A stretch of 64,000 nt of DNA from contig NC_135246.1 of NCBI RefSeq assembly GCF_947623445.1, forward strand, positions 19,216,288 through 19,280,287. Reading direction: 5' to 3'. Below are positions 1 to 11,412 of this stretch, piece by piece (within the stretch, counting starts at the first letter, position 1; the number at the start of each line of letters is the position of its first letter). This DNA comes from Clavelina lepadiformis. Its lineage: Eukaryota; Chordata; Ascidiacea; Aplousobranchia; Clavelinidae. The position numbers and the translations under genes were made by a program. The notes beneath the pieces are model-generated. The model worked only from the letters and a program-made list of their open reading frames with translations, had not been told where the DNA came from and did no database searches.

Positions 1-161
1 TACAGAAAATTACAGAAATTTTCATCCATCCTCATCTTTCATTGTGGTTAAAACGGCACAGTATACAATTCAAATACAGGAAGGCGATGCATAAACTACA
101 ACATACTTCATAAAATCTTCTCAATTGTGTACAACAGCCATGATAAAGTTGCAACAACATT

Positions 162-2839
162 TTAGGCACATTTCCTAATAACTATGGCACTGGCACCACC
201 ACCGCCATTGCAAATGCCAGCACAGCCAAGCTGACCAGGGCCAAGCCGATGAGCAAGATGGGTGACAAGCCTTGCGCCGGACATGCCGATTGGATGGCCA
301 AGTGACACAGCCCCTCCATCGACGTTAACTTTTGACGGGTCGAGATCCAAAAGTTTGATGTTTGCAAGCGCAACGACGCTGAAGGCCTCGTTTATCTCCC
401 ACATAGCAATGTCGTCTTTTGTCACACCTGCAGCTTCTAGTGCCTTAGGGATGGCGTATGCGGGTGCAGTCGGAAAGTCGATCGGTGCCAGTGCGGCATC
501 TGCGAATGATACAACAGTAGCGAGTGGTTTTACACCAAGTCTGTCAGCTGCCTGTCTGGTCATTAGCACAAGTGCTGCAGCTCCATCATTTAAAGTGCTT
601 GCATTGCCGGCAGTTACGGTTCCTTCTTTGGGTTGAAATACGGCCCGCAGTGTGGCCAACTTGTCAAAATTCACTTTCTTAAATTCCTCGTCTTCAGCAA
701 CCGTCACATCAGGCTTGCCTCGTTTGCCTGGAAATACATCATCGGTGTTGCAACGATTCAGTAAAAACAGAGTTGAGAATAAACATTTGTAACTTCTTTC
801 ATAAGAAATTAGACATTCATTAAACACCCAGGTAAACACTAGGTTACCACCGTTACTGGCATGTTTGACTTTTTGGACTGTTTCACCATACAGACAAAAA
901 CTGCTGCATAAACACAAAATGTTGCAAAAACATTAAGAAAGCTATATTAGTGGAAGATTAGATGATCAAATACATTGGTAGTGACCTACCTTCGATGGTG
1001 ACTGGAACAATTTCATCGCTAAACTTGCCATCCTTTGTTGCTTGGGCACTCAACTTATAAGACGAAATCGCATATTCATCTTGCTGCTCACGAGATATAG
1101 AAAACTTACTGGCCGTGTCCTCACCACATATTCCCATGTGCATCTTCCCGTAAGCGTCGGTCAAACCGTCATGCACGATTAAGTCGAGCATCTTAATCCC
1201 TCCGTACATGGGTGGGGTTCGAGGCATGACAAAAGGAGTGTTGGACATGCTCTCCATTCCACCGGCCACCATCACTTCCTGGTGACCACACATAAGTGAC
1301 TGCGACGCCAACATGATCGACTTCATCCCGGACGCACAGACTTTGTTGATGGTGGTACATGGAGTACTTTCAGACAAACCAGCTCCTGTATCAATATGAC
1401 ATTATTAAAATTCCGTGTGGAAGTGACTGTTTGCAGTGAACGTACCAGTCAAATATCATGGGCAATCTACCTGTGGTTGGTTTACTATAAGCAAATTTAT
1501 GACAATTGAAAATGAATACACCATTTAATCACAAGGCTAAAAACAACCAGTACATATATATGTGTAAAATCGTTTGGAATGTTTTGATTTAGTGTCAAAA
1601 ACCTTGTCAATTTCTAAGGAATACATCAATGGGAAAAGGAACAAAATCGAGTTTGGTAGCTGAGGCTCAAGCAATGAAGAACACATTACCACGTTTAAGT
1701 CGAGCAAAAAACTTTTCTCAGACCAAGAATAAAGATCCTGATACAACACAATACCAATTAGATTAAATTGTACATAAAAGAAGACTAAGTTAAAACACTA
1801 TCTATAGTCATCATTACTTGATGTGCATATACCCAACTGAAAAAAAGCTGTCACCACTGGTGTCAATATTTATATCTCTATACCCAATTTTTGCTGGAAA
1901 AAAGGCCGCCCTGAAGAGAATCAGATTTTAAATGGATGCCAGTTTATTCACCACACAGTGAGTTCAACCTGTTGTGTTTTCACTTTTATAAATGACCATA
2001 TGAAGACCTAAATGGGAGGGGCTTAGTGTGAAGTAAAACAAAAGAAAGTTATGACGTAATAATTCCCCGATTTTTCTGGATTTCATATGTAAAGGTGAAA
2101 AAGACATGTTCATGCCATCCACGCCTAAATAGTAAACTGCAGAAAATCACAGGTGGGAGGCATCACTCACGCATCGTGGCATGCTACACCCGATCATATT
2201 GCACATTATATAGTCTATCGACATAATATTGCCTGGATTCAGATGTTACTTGTGTACACTTAAGTACAGAAAAAACAGCATTTGCGTTGATAGCGGAATT
2301 GTCACTGTCACAGGCATAAATATATACACACTAAATAATATAGTTTATAAGCTATGCAAAATAGTAGTCGGGTTAAAATGAGATGATTTAACTGCGTAGA
2401 GAGTGCACACTGTTTAATTTATTTCGTTAAAAACTAATCTTAGCATTACTGCAAATGCGGCAATTTGCCAATCAGTAGTAACAGATGATGCAAACACAAA
2501 CTTAACAAAGTAAAATAAAACTTTAAACCCGGCTATCATATATGTAGTACCTAATGCAGCTTGCCTAGTAGGAGCTTGGCCCTGACCAGCCTGTAGTACG
2601 TTTCCCATATACACTTCTTGTACATCATTGGTCGATATTCCTGCTCGCTCAACAGCAGATTGAATTGCAATGGAACCCAGTTTTGTAGCGGGAAGAGAAC
2701 TCAGTGAACTATGAAACGATCCCATCGGCGTTCGAGCTGCGCTGGCAATTACAACTTCATTCAAAGATAACTTTGATGAAAATCGAACAGAGGCTTGACG
2801 AATTCGAGATAGGCTTTGCCTCGCAAACTGTGGGTTCAT
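162..2839 (-). CDS. ACAT1: mitochondrial acetyl-CoA acetyltransferase (thiolase), 3 exons, complete
   Basis: Exons (minus strand): 2839-2551, 1385-990, 727-162; phases close and give 416 residues, against 427 for human ACAT1. The enzyme interconverts two acetyl-CoA and acetoacetyl-CoA in the mitochondrial matrix (ketone body and isoleucine metabolism). Seen in the sequence: an Arg/Ser-rich, acid-free N-terminus ([20 protein letters not shown]) typical of a transit peptide; the nucleophile motif [26 protein letters not shown]; the histidine motif [17 protein letters not shown]; and the C-terminal CNGGGGAS with the second active-site Cys. The junction between exons 1 and 2 restores LGAGLS, and that between exons 2 and 3 restores the EGKRGKPD segment, both as expected from the vertebrate protein. 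The start is the first Met, just upstream of the transit peptide. No clear poly(A) signal is seen before the window edge, so the 3'UTR may run past position 1. Identity is firm; it could only be confused with cytosolic ACAT2, which lacks the transit peptide. Confidence 0.95.
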
Positions 2840-4020
2840 TTTGTAGGTTTATGAGGTAAACACAATTATTAAAAAATCTGCCAGAGAAAAAAGTAGAACC
2901 GATTAGACAACACTGGCATAATAAAGTAAGATAAATATCACGTCATAGATAGCTTCAGCTTCCAAGGTTTGCATGCGATATTTAAAACAGTGCATGCCAA
3001 GTCAATAAACTTGAACTATATACAAGCTAGCCTTTGCATTTAAAAATGTCGTAAAGGCGTAGACATTAGGCTACAAGTAGCCTGGCTGTCTGGGCTAGCC
3101 TATGAAGCAGATGGGATTTTTTGGCCTTTTTCAACAAGATCTTGGGTGTGCAAAAGACCTAAGAGTGCACACTCATAGGCTGCCAGGTGCTGCTTTTTAT
3201 GCTGTAGCAAACCCAGAGCTGTCAGTCTGTCGGCTCTGTGACGTAACGGTCACAGTGATCAATTGCTTCAATTGTAACATTATGATGCCCGTATTTAAAT
3301 GGAAATTTTGGGTATAGTGTAGAAGCGCACAACCAAATGACGCCACAATTTGGGTATTAGGGGTCTAGTATATATATGCATCACACGGTTGTGCACTTCT
3401 GCACGAGCACTCTACGTCAACCTTGCTTCTCCAGCAGCTTACAATCACATGAGAAAAGCCTGTAGGTGACCGGCCGGTGAAATAGGGCGAAAATAAAAGA
3501 CGGAGATAATAATTTATGGTGAAGGTAGATCAGAATATTCATCCTGGCACTTAGTTAGGAAACTTTTAATCGTCGCCGACCAATAGCGGCATTGGGTATC
3601 GAACACAGCCAACATTATAGCGACTCTGCTCACAGTCTCATGCCAAATCGACACAAGACTACCACTACAACGCACAATCATACGGAAACAAACAATCCGT
3701 TTCAAAATTATATAAAACTTGCTTTGTCATACCGGTAATTACGTGTGGCGGTCAAGGCCATCATGAGTGTCGTAAATTTATGTAAAAGAATCGTAGTCTT
3801 GTTTTTGGAAAATTTTCCTTTAAATTTAAAGTACTTTACGTTTTCGTTTATCCTTGCGACCTTGTTTGGTTCACTTTGATCAGCAAATGCTGAAGTGAGG
3901 ACGTTCTCTCTTCCGCATAGTTTTGCTCTGTTTAGCCTAAACCAAATGTTGAAATAGAAGTTTTGTTGGCGTTCTCATGTTGAAGTGCGTGGTGGGAAGT
4001 ACACTCAGCCTTCTTGAGAA
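2840..4020. other. non-coding stretch upstream of ACAT1
   Basis: This should hold the ACAT1 promoter, on the minus strand just above 2839. No TATA box is obvious. Short open frames here lack splice context and protein-like composition. Nothing else is recognised. Confidence 0.5.
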
Positions 4021-4258
4021 GTCAGAGTATGTATAACTTTCAGTTATAAATTTTCAGTTTATTTTAGGCTGCCACTATTTCAACGAAAAAAAAATCGTGC
4101 GTTCAAAGCTATTTTTTACAGTTTTTTGTTAACCTAACTTAACTTAACCTAATCCTATACCATAGTAACCTAAATGTACGTTCAAGTCAAGTCTTACTCC
4201 TATAACTAAAATCGACTTTCTGAGCTTTTCTCCTAACCTAACTGCCTATATTTAACAA
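4021..4258. repeat. interspersed repeat, family unknown, copy 1
   Basis: This stretch shares ordered blocks with 19801-20015: atcgtgc[g/a]ttcaaagct, then aactaaaatc[g/a]ac, then ctaacctaactgcctat followed by tttaaca. A weaker relative lies near 60422. The copies have diverged and no terminal inverted repeat or coding capacity is visible. It may be a MITE or SINE tail, but the class is not established. Confidence 0.45.
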
Positions 4259-4261
4259 GCT

Positions 4262-4286
4262 ACAACAACAACAACAACAACAACAG
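4262..4286. repeat. (ACA)n microsatellite
   Basis: About eight perfect ACA units lie between the interspersed repeat and the SINE, and could be the tail of either element. Confidence 0.9.
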
Positions 4287-4317
4287 GCTAAGTGACCTAC
4301 ATACGAATACAATGAAA

Positions 4318-4546
4318 TGGTATGGTATGATAATGTTTATCCTCGGACTAAGAAAAGTCTTTGCACGGCTCAACCGAACAATGATTCAGACCCGACGACA
4401 CCAGACCTACTGAACAGGAGCAAGTGTCGTAATTGCCTTGCCCAAGTGAATATGACGGTATGGCGCTACGGGTATCGAACGCGGTACCTGAGCCGCAATT
4501 ATTGCGACGCCAGTTCTCGAACCACTCGGTTGACGAACTATCAAAT
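4318..4546 (-). mobile_element. tRNA-derived SINE, copy 1
   Basis: Read on the minus strand, the head near 4546 has an A-box-like block (caaccgagtggttcgagaac) and a B-box-like block (gttcgataccc), the RNA polymerase III promoter of tRNA genes. The body contains cttgctcctgttcagt and ends with cgtgcaaagac. The same order recurs at 10480-10790. This arrangement, with no intact tRNA fold, points to a tRNA-derived SINE. Ciona is known to carry such SINEs (Cics-1 type), but assignment to that family is from memory. Confidence 0.65.
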
Positions 4547-5244
4547 AAGCACTCTTTACTTTCTCTTTATTTTATGAAATATTCACTCTCTTTATGCGCC
4601 ACAAGCGTTACACCTCCAAATGATGATTGGCAAGCCTCGATTTTGCCAAAAACTAAATTTTACAAGCCCATTCCTATATTCTGTATCAAAGTTACCATTT
4701 GACATATAGATAGCCTACGCCACACCCCGTCGTTTATAACTTGGTTTAGTTGCCGTACTAAGACAGTAATCTGCCGTCTTTATAATCAGTGGGGTGTTTG
4801 CAAAATGACAAAATGATAAAGCCTTGTAACGGCTGGAACACATTATCACTACGTCATGAACAATGACGATGACGTCTTTGATTAGGGACTTTTCCGCAAG
4901 TTCAATTTATAACACTGGACAACAGCAAAATTATTCCTCAAATGAAAATAAACTGCCTAGACTAACTTTGGGACGCTGATTCCAAATCTGAAATCAGAAT
5001 TGGTCTATCACGTCAGGTTTTCAAGATATGAAAATTCACGAAATTCGGATTTTGCATTGATTGGCACTATATTATAAGGTTCTACAGTACAAGGTATTGT
5101 GCAATTTTCTTTCCCAGCGAATTTTTGGTCATATTATGTCACAATGCATGTTATGTAAGATTAATATTGACATTATTTTGTAAATGCAATGTTCTATCTT
5201 TTCACAATTAATGCATTCTTGAATGTTCTTGGCCATGACTATAG

Positions 5245-5276
5245 AGGGGAGGGGGGGGGTAGGGGTAGGGGGGGGA
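5245..5276 (+). repeat. G-rich run with four or more G-tracts
   Basis: Tracts of 4, 9 or more, 4 and 8 G are separated by one or two bases inside the transposon, just before its ORF. The pattern could form a G-quadruplex on the plus strand. Confidence 0.8.
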
Positions 5277-5298
5277 CATATGTGGAGACCTTAAAGTT

Positions 5299-6030
5299 GT
5301 GTCACTTTTGCTCGGATTGCAGTTGGGTTACACCAAGCATATGTGCTTTCTCTGTTTGTGGGACAGTCGAGACGATGCAAACCACTATGACACAACTGAA
5401 TGGCCAATGAGAACGGACTACATTGTTGGAAGATATAATGTTAAGTGCCAACCCCTAATTGATCCGAGCAAAGTGTACTTGCCACCACTTCACATTAAAC
5501 TGGGCCTGATCAAACAATTTGTGAAGGCAATGGATTTCAATGGAGATGGATTCCTGCATATAAAAGAAAAATTTGGTGCAATACCAAGTGATGCTAAACT
5601 GAGAGCTGGAATATTTGTTGGCCCCCAAATACGTGATTTGATCCGTGACCCAGTATTTCCATCCAAGCTTAATTCAATTGAATTAAAAGCCTGGAATGCA
5701 TTTGTACAGATTGTACAAAATTTTCTTGGGAAGTACAGGGCAGAAAATTACTCGGAACTAGTGGACAATTTGCTGGAATCATACCGCGAAATGGGCTGCA
5801 GAATGTCGGTTAAACTGCATTTTCTTCATTCACACTTGGAATTTTTCCCGCCAAACCTGGGTGATGTGAGTGACGAGCATGGGGAAAGATTTCACCAAGA
5901 CATCTCTGTGATGGAATCGCGGTATAGAGGTCGATTTAACCCAAACATGATGGGGGACTACTGCTGGTTTCTTCAGCGTGAAACTGACACTGAACATACT
6001 CGAAAGAGCAAGTGTATAAAGCACTTTTGA
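5299..6030 (+). CDS. transposon-borne protein, 5'-shortened
   Basis: The open frame of 243 codons opens on GTG; the first ATG is at codon 15 (MCFLCLWDSR). The protein matches, from memory, a multi-copy uncharacterised family common in arthropod, hydrozoan and other animal genomes. Typical segments are LWDSRDDANHY, LPPLHIKLGLIKQFVKAM, KLRAGIFVGPQIRDL, MSVKLHFLHSHLEFFP, DVSDEHGERFHQDI and MMGDYCWFLQRE. The family is repetitive and mobile-element linked; the acidic and histidine residues may form a nuclease-type site, but this is inference. Relatives are longer at the N-terminus, so this looks like the C-terminal half. Its frame is intact over the conserved part, suggesting fairly recent insertion. 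No host function can be assigned. Confidence 0.7.
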   Translation: MSLLLGLQLGYTKHMCFLCLWDSRDDANHYDTTEWPMRTDYIVGRYNVKCQPLIDPSKVYLPPLHIKLGLIKQFVKAMDFNGDGFLHIKEKFGAIPSDAKLRAGIFVGPQIRDLIRDPVFPSKLNSIELKAWNAFVQIVQNFLGKYRAENYSELVDNLLESYREMGCRMSVKLHFLHSHLEFFPPNLGDVSDEHGERFHQDISVMESRYRGRFNPNMMGDYCWFLQRETDTEHTRKSKCIKHF

Positions 6031-6331
6031 GGGAATATAATGTTATTTTTGTCTGATTTAATTATCCTGGGTTGTGTTAAATTGTGCAGTATGATAATGC
6101 TGTTATTTTCAATAGAAATTACTGGGTTGATTACATGTAATGTTTTGTTCCGCTCAGCCAAAATTAGCCAAAATCACAGTTATGGGTTGTCGTGAGCATA
6201 TATCATATCTCAAAAACGTGACGTGTTAGAAAAAATCTAAGACCAGATTTGGATTCAGCATTGCAAAATTAGTCTAGGTAAACTTGAAATGAGCGAGGAA
6301 TAAAAAATAAGTTGTAAATTGTTGTCCAGTG

Positions 6332-7758
6332 TAATTAATCAATTCTTACCGGAAAGCGGGGTTTCCATTCACGAGTGAATTCAACAAGTGTAAATTGGTT
6401 TACGATTTAAAAACTTGTTTTAGATTGTAGCGGCCTGGGTGGCATTTTTAATACACATCATCACATCATTTCTTGGAAAAGTGTTTTCTAGTTACTGATT
6501 GAAGTTTATGAATTTGTTTTTTGATAACACTTCAACTGTCGTTTGATATTTGGAAACCTACTTTGAATAACTTCGTGTAAACAATCCCTTTAGTATGTTC
6601 CCAGGTTGTTTCCTGCACCTGTGCTGATAAGAAATCTTCACTGCAAATGTCCCCTTCTTAACTTTATACTGATTGTATTTATCTACGTGTCAGCTTCAAC
6701 TACATGTAACTCCCATTGCCAACACATTGCTTTCTTCGCTGCACATGTTTTGAAATGCTGCGTTTTTTGTCGAATATTTTTACTCCCATCGCTTCACGTT
6801 TTATAAGCTCGCACTTCTACCAGCGAGCACACAAAGACGGAGATAGAATCAGATGACCTTACTACGCTAGTCATGGTGTTTGCAACTCAATAGACATCTT
6901 ATAAGTAGTGCTGTTACTATGTTCTTGATTATGCGTGATATTGAGAAAGTGTACAGCACCTACAATAAAAACCTTTTCTTGTAAACTATTATGACACATT
7001 TTTTTATTCGTTTGTGTATTACTTGTGTGAAGTATTACACAACAAACTCATCTGTCATAAAGACCGCGTATGCTGGCGGTTATTGTTGGAATATGAGCGA
7101 GGACGATTGATGGTTGACGACTTGTTTTGCTTCTGCTTCGATGATATGAGTTTTCATTTCTCAAATTGCGTGACTATGCTGTTAGTTGCTTAATTCTGTC
7201 TATATAAATTACTAAATTATAAAGTTCCCATTTTATTTATTATAACACAAAGGCTTTTGCCTTCGGGCAAATCTTGCTGAATGTTACATCGCGTTCAGTA
7301 ATCAGTGAGACAGTAAAAGGGAAAAGGGAAGTTTGTAAACAAGACATCGGTATTTATATGTGGCATACAAGTTCAATCGAGGAAATTTATCTGACGTCAT
7401 TACGGAGAACGCAAATCTGGTCAACAACTGAATTACAAGATCCCAAATTAAATTTCACATATCGAAAACAACTCGTGACTCGTGACGTAATCGTCACACT
7501 ATATCTGTTGTAATATTAAAAGCTTTCGGCTGACAAGAGGTTAGAGTATTCTAACCGCACGCAGCAATAGAGTCAGATTAATTCAACAGGTAAATTAAGT
7601 TAACATAACATAAGTTAAGACAGATAAGCTCTGCATTAAACTAAGCTCTGCAGTAAGTAAGCTCTGCATCTGCATTGATAAGCTCTGCAAGATAAAGGAA
7701 CTTAGCAAGGCAAAACCTTTCCTTCAATTTTGATTCAAGTATCGATTAATTTGTACAA
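6332..7758. other. non-coding stretch
   Basis: AT-rich DNA without a convincing exon. A short direct repeat of the word taagctctgca occurs between about 7620 and 7690. Nothing else is recognised. Confidence 0.5.
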
Positions 7759-7766
7759 CATAGGCC

Positions 7767-7924
7767 CAGTGGTGGGATTCAGACGGTTCTTGGAATTTTA
7801 ATGACCTCCGCGAACCGGTTGTTAACAAGCGTATGTATAAGCTTATGTGTATATCGGCCCCGGGTCAATATGATATTCTGCTAGTGAGAGAACGGGATGT
7901 TAAAATATTTGAATCACACCACTG
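7767..7924. mobile_element. hAT-type MITE, 158 bp
   Basis: The ends are CAGTGGTG and CACCACTG, with inner similarity (ggattca and gaatca). The flanks form an imperfect 8-bp target-site duplication, CATAGGCC at 7759-7766 and CATAGGTT at 7925-7932. The length, the CAGTGG end and the 8-bp duplication fit a non-autonomous hAT element. It has no coding capacity. Confidence 0.85.
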
Positions 7925-8606
7925 CATAGGTTGCTATAGCACGTGACACGATCATAAAAAGTAGTGGAAAATACTGACAAAATGCTGGCACCGACAATTA
8001 AGCCTTTTCTTATGACAGTTTTCGCCGATGTTCAGTTGCTTCATGTTGCACAAACTGAGGTTATTTGTTCTCATTTTGCGTTGTTTTGAATTAAAAGATG
8101 ATTGTATTCTGAGAAATCTTCAAAAGTTTCCAGGCAAAACTAATTATCGCTCTATTGTATTTATATTTAAACAAAATTATGATAAAATTTCACAAGGTTA
8201 AACAAACCTTTTATCTAGAGTTTCTCTTGCCATGTAGGCCATCACTTGACATGCAATAACTTATAACGTAATGAATGTTACTGATATAAAAATTTGTAGT
8301 GAAAATTGGTTAAGATAAGAAAAATTCCATTGTAAAGTTCTAGTCTGACTGGTTAATTCAAACACGAGTGATCGTTTTAGCAAATGTTGGTTTTCAATTG
8401 GGAAGAATTTGTAGAGACGTTTGGTTTAAAACAGCAATTTTCAACAAACGAATTCTTTACTGATGTGACGCTTGAAATACAAGCACTTGTTTTGGCGATT
8501 TTGTGTGTTTAATTGAGCGTAAATGGCAGTACAATTTGTCTTAAAAAAGCAAATTTCGAAAAACAAATTTACTCTGACGCATTGCTGTCAAAAGAGGTGA
8601 GACTTT

Positions 8607-8790
8607 TTACCGATAACGCGTTTTCAATAAAAGGCATTCGGAAGTGAAAATCGGTTTAAAATAACATATTTCAACGAACAGGTTTATTCTGACAAGAAGA
8701 GAAAAGTTTTACCGATTGCGTTTTCAATGCAAGGCGTCTAGGAGTGAAATTTAGTTTAAATTAAGAAATTTCAAGTGTTGTGGTGGTGAA
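8607..8790. repeat. degenerate tandem repeat, unit about 100 bp
   Basis: Two adjacent units share tttaccgat, gcgttttcaat, aaggc, ggagtgaaa, gtttaaa and atttcaa in the same order. A weaker related unit may precede them from about 8410. Confidence 0.55.
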
Positions 8791-9120
8791 CAGTCTGGAA
8801 GCAACAACTCAATGAAGAAAAATCACAGCTAGATGTTTTAGAATGTTATTGCAAACGAAAGATAATTTTCTGGTTAGAAAACTGCTATATGAGCCTAAGT
8901 GCCATTTAAAAAGTTAGTCTGTGATGAGAAACTTGTATCCCAGCTTGTTTGAAGCAGACTTAAGCCTAACTACAAGGAGAACTATAGCCTATAGTTGCCC
9001 GAAAGGGAAGCTTAAACTTCTTTGAATTATTCAAGCTTTGTGATTTTGATATTATGTCGCGTATAAATACAAAATTAAAATAGGCTGCTTAGTAGGCCTA
9101 TACCGAGTACCGACCAAACT

Positions 9121-9151
9121 AACAAACAAACAAACAAACAAACAAACAAAC
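9121..9151. repeat. (AAAC)n microsatellite
   Basis: About seven perfect AAAC units. Confidence 0.9.
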
Positions 9152-10479
9152 CGACATAAAACTAAAATGTCAATTCTCTGGAATAACTACTGTACACAAT
9201 AGCTCATCAGGAGGCAAAGATAAAACGTAAGTTGTATTTAATGGGGTAGTTACAGGGAGCTCACGAACCTGATTTTTTTGGGCCATAAGCCTTTTTAGGT
9301 CTATTTTTTTGCGTCGTATATTTCCTTTTCGCGCTTACTTACGATTACTAAAATTTATAAGGAAACATGCAAAAAGCGCGGGTCCATCAGGTATTTCAAA
9401 ATCGCTGTATATATGCCACGAATATTTTAGTTGTTTTGTTTACTATTGTAGCTTTGGCTTGTGTTTTTAATGTGTACTGTGTGGTCGCCATTTCACCTTA
9501 CACGTATAGGTTAAATCTTTTAAGCTTTTATTTTCAGCTTGTCGCTTTTCTCACTATATCCACGATCACTATGTTTGGCAGCAAAAAACCGTCTTAATTG
9601 CATGCGTGGTTTGTACGGTTTTGTTTGCAACTCCCAGAGCACTAATTCTGCCCAAGCGTCTGACTTAAGCTGATTGCTATTAAGTGATGATAATAATTAA
9701 TTGTTGTATTGGTGATGGCGAGAGAGAACAGTCAGGCGGAGACGGTACGAAGGTGTAAAGGTCGGTGACGTTCTGCTGAGTTGTTTTGTGAAGTCGTTTT
9801 TACTGGTATTAAAATTAGACGAGTACCATCTTAAAACAAAGCCGTTGAAAGCAAACTTTCCAGCGTTTTATCGGGCTGTAACAAGCAGCCGTTACACAGC
9901 AAGAGCCTGACAGAACGGACCGACCAAATTCCGTTACATTTACAACCTTATAATAACACGGCATTTCAAAAGTTACATACAGTACACAACCTTACAAAAC
10001 ACACGACGGTTCAAAAGTGTGCACCATAAATTGGCAACTTTTATATAAGCTGCATGTAAATATGAGAATACATTTTTTTTCAAGGCGTTTTAAAGCAATT
10101 TTTGAGACTTAAAAACTCTAGATTTTTGTGTTTGCGCGTTTTTGGCATTGACATACTTGGAAAGTTTGCTAAGCTTTATAAGTTATAAATTTTGTCCCTC
10201 CCGCAACGCAATCCTAAATATGCTAATAGCTATATTAATAAAATCTTTGTGACAAATTACTGTGTGACTTTGTTGCTATAACCATGCGGTTGAGTGACTT
10301 TGAGTCAAGAAGCGATCGATGCACTTACAAGCTTTCATTGTAAACTGTAACTCCGATAAGTAAGCTAAATTCTAAGCAGGACACCAGCACCAAACCTTCA
10401 TGTTTTAGAGCGTTCATGTGTCATGTTTCATGCTTTTCAATCAATTTAAATGCCGTGTTGTTCGCAGAGGTGGTAGCCT

Positions 10480-10790
10480 ATGGCGTGGTCGGACCGAGGA
10501 AAATCTTTGCACGAATTAAAAACGTCAAACATTTCTCATCGCTCGAGCCCCAGTTACCGAGCTAGCTTATGAGTAAATTCCGATTGTCGCACATTTTATA
10601 ATCTGTTTTTCTGATTGTATATGGTTTTGTCCGAATTTAAAACTGTCCAGAAGATCCACTGAACAGGAGCAAGAGTCGTTAATCCCTTGCTTGCTCAATG
10701 GCATTACAACAGTGGCGCCACAGGGTATCGAACACGGGGACACGGGCAACATTTACGCCAGTGTTCGAACCACCGATGTCTCGTTGGATT
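10480..10790 (-). mobile_element. tRNA-derived SINE, copy 2
   Basis: It has the same order as the copy at 4318-4546. On the minus strand there is a head with gacatcggtggttcgaacac and gttcgataccc, then gactcttgctcctgttcagt, and a distal block with cgtgcaaagattttcctcgg. Internal spacing is longer than in copy 1, so one copy is deleted or the other carries an insertion. The polymerase III box A and B positions support a tRNA origin. Confidence 0.6.
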
Positions 10791-11305
10791 ACTTCATTGA
10801 GGTTCTGAATCAGAAAAACATTTTGGCAATCTGTGAGGAAATAATTAAGGTAATGTTTCGTCCTTCGTCTAACAGCGTATCAGCAGGCTGGATCGTGTGG
10901 TCCCTTAAGAACCTTGGTCTTGTGGCATTACGAGCAGAGCGCTTGATTTAATGTTACAGTCAAGACTCTTGACTCAAGAGTATCCTGGCAACACAATTTT
11001 ATTCAAGTGAAATCTGTCTCAACTTTTTCTGTTATCCCCAGGCAATTTTTCGACAGCACCAACATGCAAAATTTTCGTGCTCTCCTGCGCTCAACTGTTG
11101 ATGACTCGGTTTAAACAAATTTTACCAATGCATTGTCGGTCTGTCTTTTCAATTTTTTTTTTAAAATATGCAACAAGTTGTACCAGATTTACAACTAAGA
11201 GTAATAGCCACGAGTCAGTTTAAGCAACGTATGCCAACGCTTCGGTGTTGTAATTTAGTGACGTGAGCATCAAGTAATGCTCCACTGAACATTCAGAACA
11301 TTATA

Positions 11306-11316
11306 CATATATATAC
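11306..11316 (+). promoter_or_regulatory. possible TATA element of discoidin gene 1
   Basis: The run catatatatac lies about 100 bases before the start codon. It is AT-rich and plausible as a TATA box, but unproven. Confidence 0.25.
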
Positions 11317-11412
11317 AAACGAGATGACACCAAACCAAGCTTTTAACAATCTTATTTTCAGCCTAAAAATTAACCGAAAGTATCAAATTTCGTAACAACT
11401 AGTTGAACAACA

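Larger units (their letters stand above)
4913..6331 (+). mobile_element. DNA transposon, about 1.42 kb, with inverted ends
   Basis: The left end CACTGGACAACA (from 4913) is matched by its reverse complement ending at 6331 (gttgtccagtg). Imperfect inverted similarity continues inward: cctagactaa and gctgattccaaatctg on the left correspond to cctagactaa and gctgaatccaaatctg on the right strand. Both ends are flanked by TAA, a possible 3-bp target-site duplication. One ORF (5299-6030) fills the centre. The class is not settled: TAA duplications occur in PIF/Harbinger elements, but the protein does not look like a standard Harbinger transposase. Confidence 0.75.
7933..10470. other. non-coding stretch with simple and degenerate repeats
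   Basis: This holds the degenerate tandem repeat at 8607-8790 and the AAAC run at 9121-9151. A 76-codon frame at 9367-9597 encodes hydrophobic residues, but lacks splice or homology support and is not called. No host gene is recognised. Confidence 0.5.

Noticed and set aside
4440-4546. tRNA gene at the SINE heads (also about 10690-10790)
   Set aside because: Boxes A and B are present but no intact cloverleaf can be drawn, and the same downstream tail follows both copies.
9691-9880. Segment beginning tgttg and ending gtaaca that might be a lone terminal repeat of a retroelement
   Set aside because: No matching flanking duplication or primer-binding region was seen; family not recognisable.
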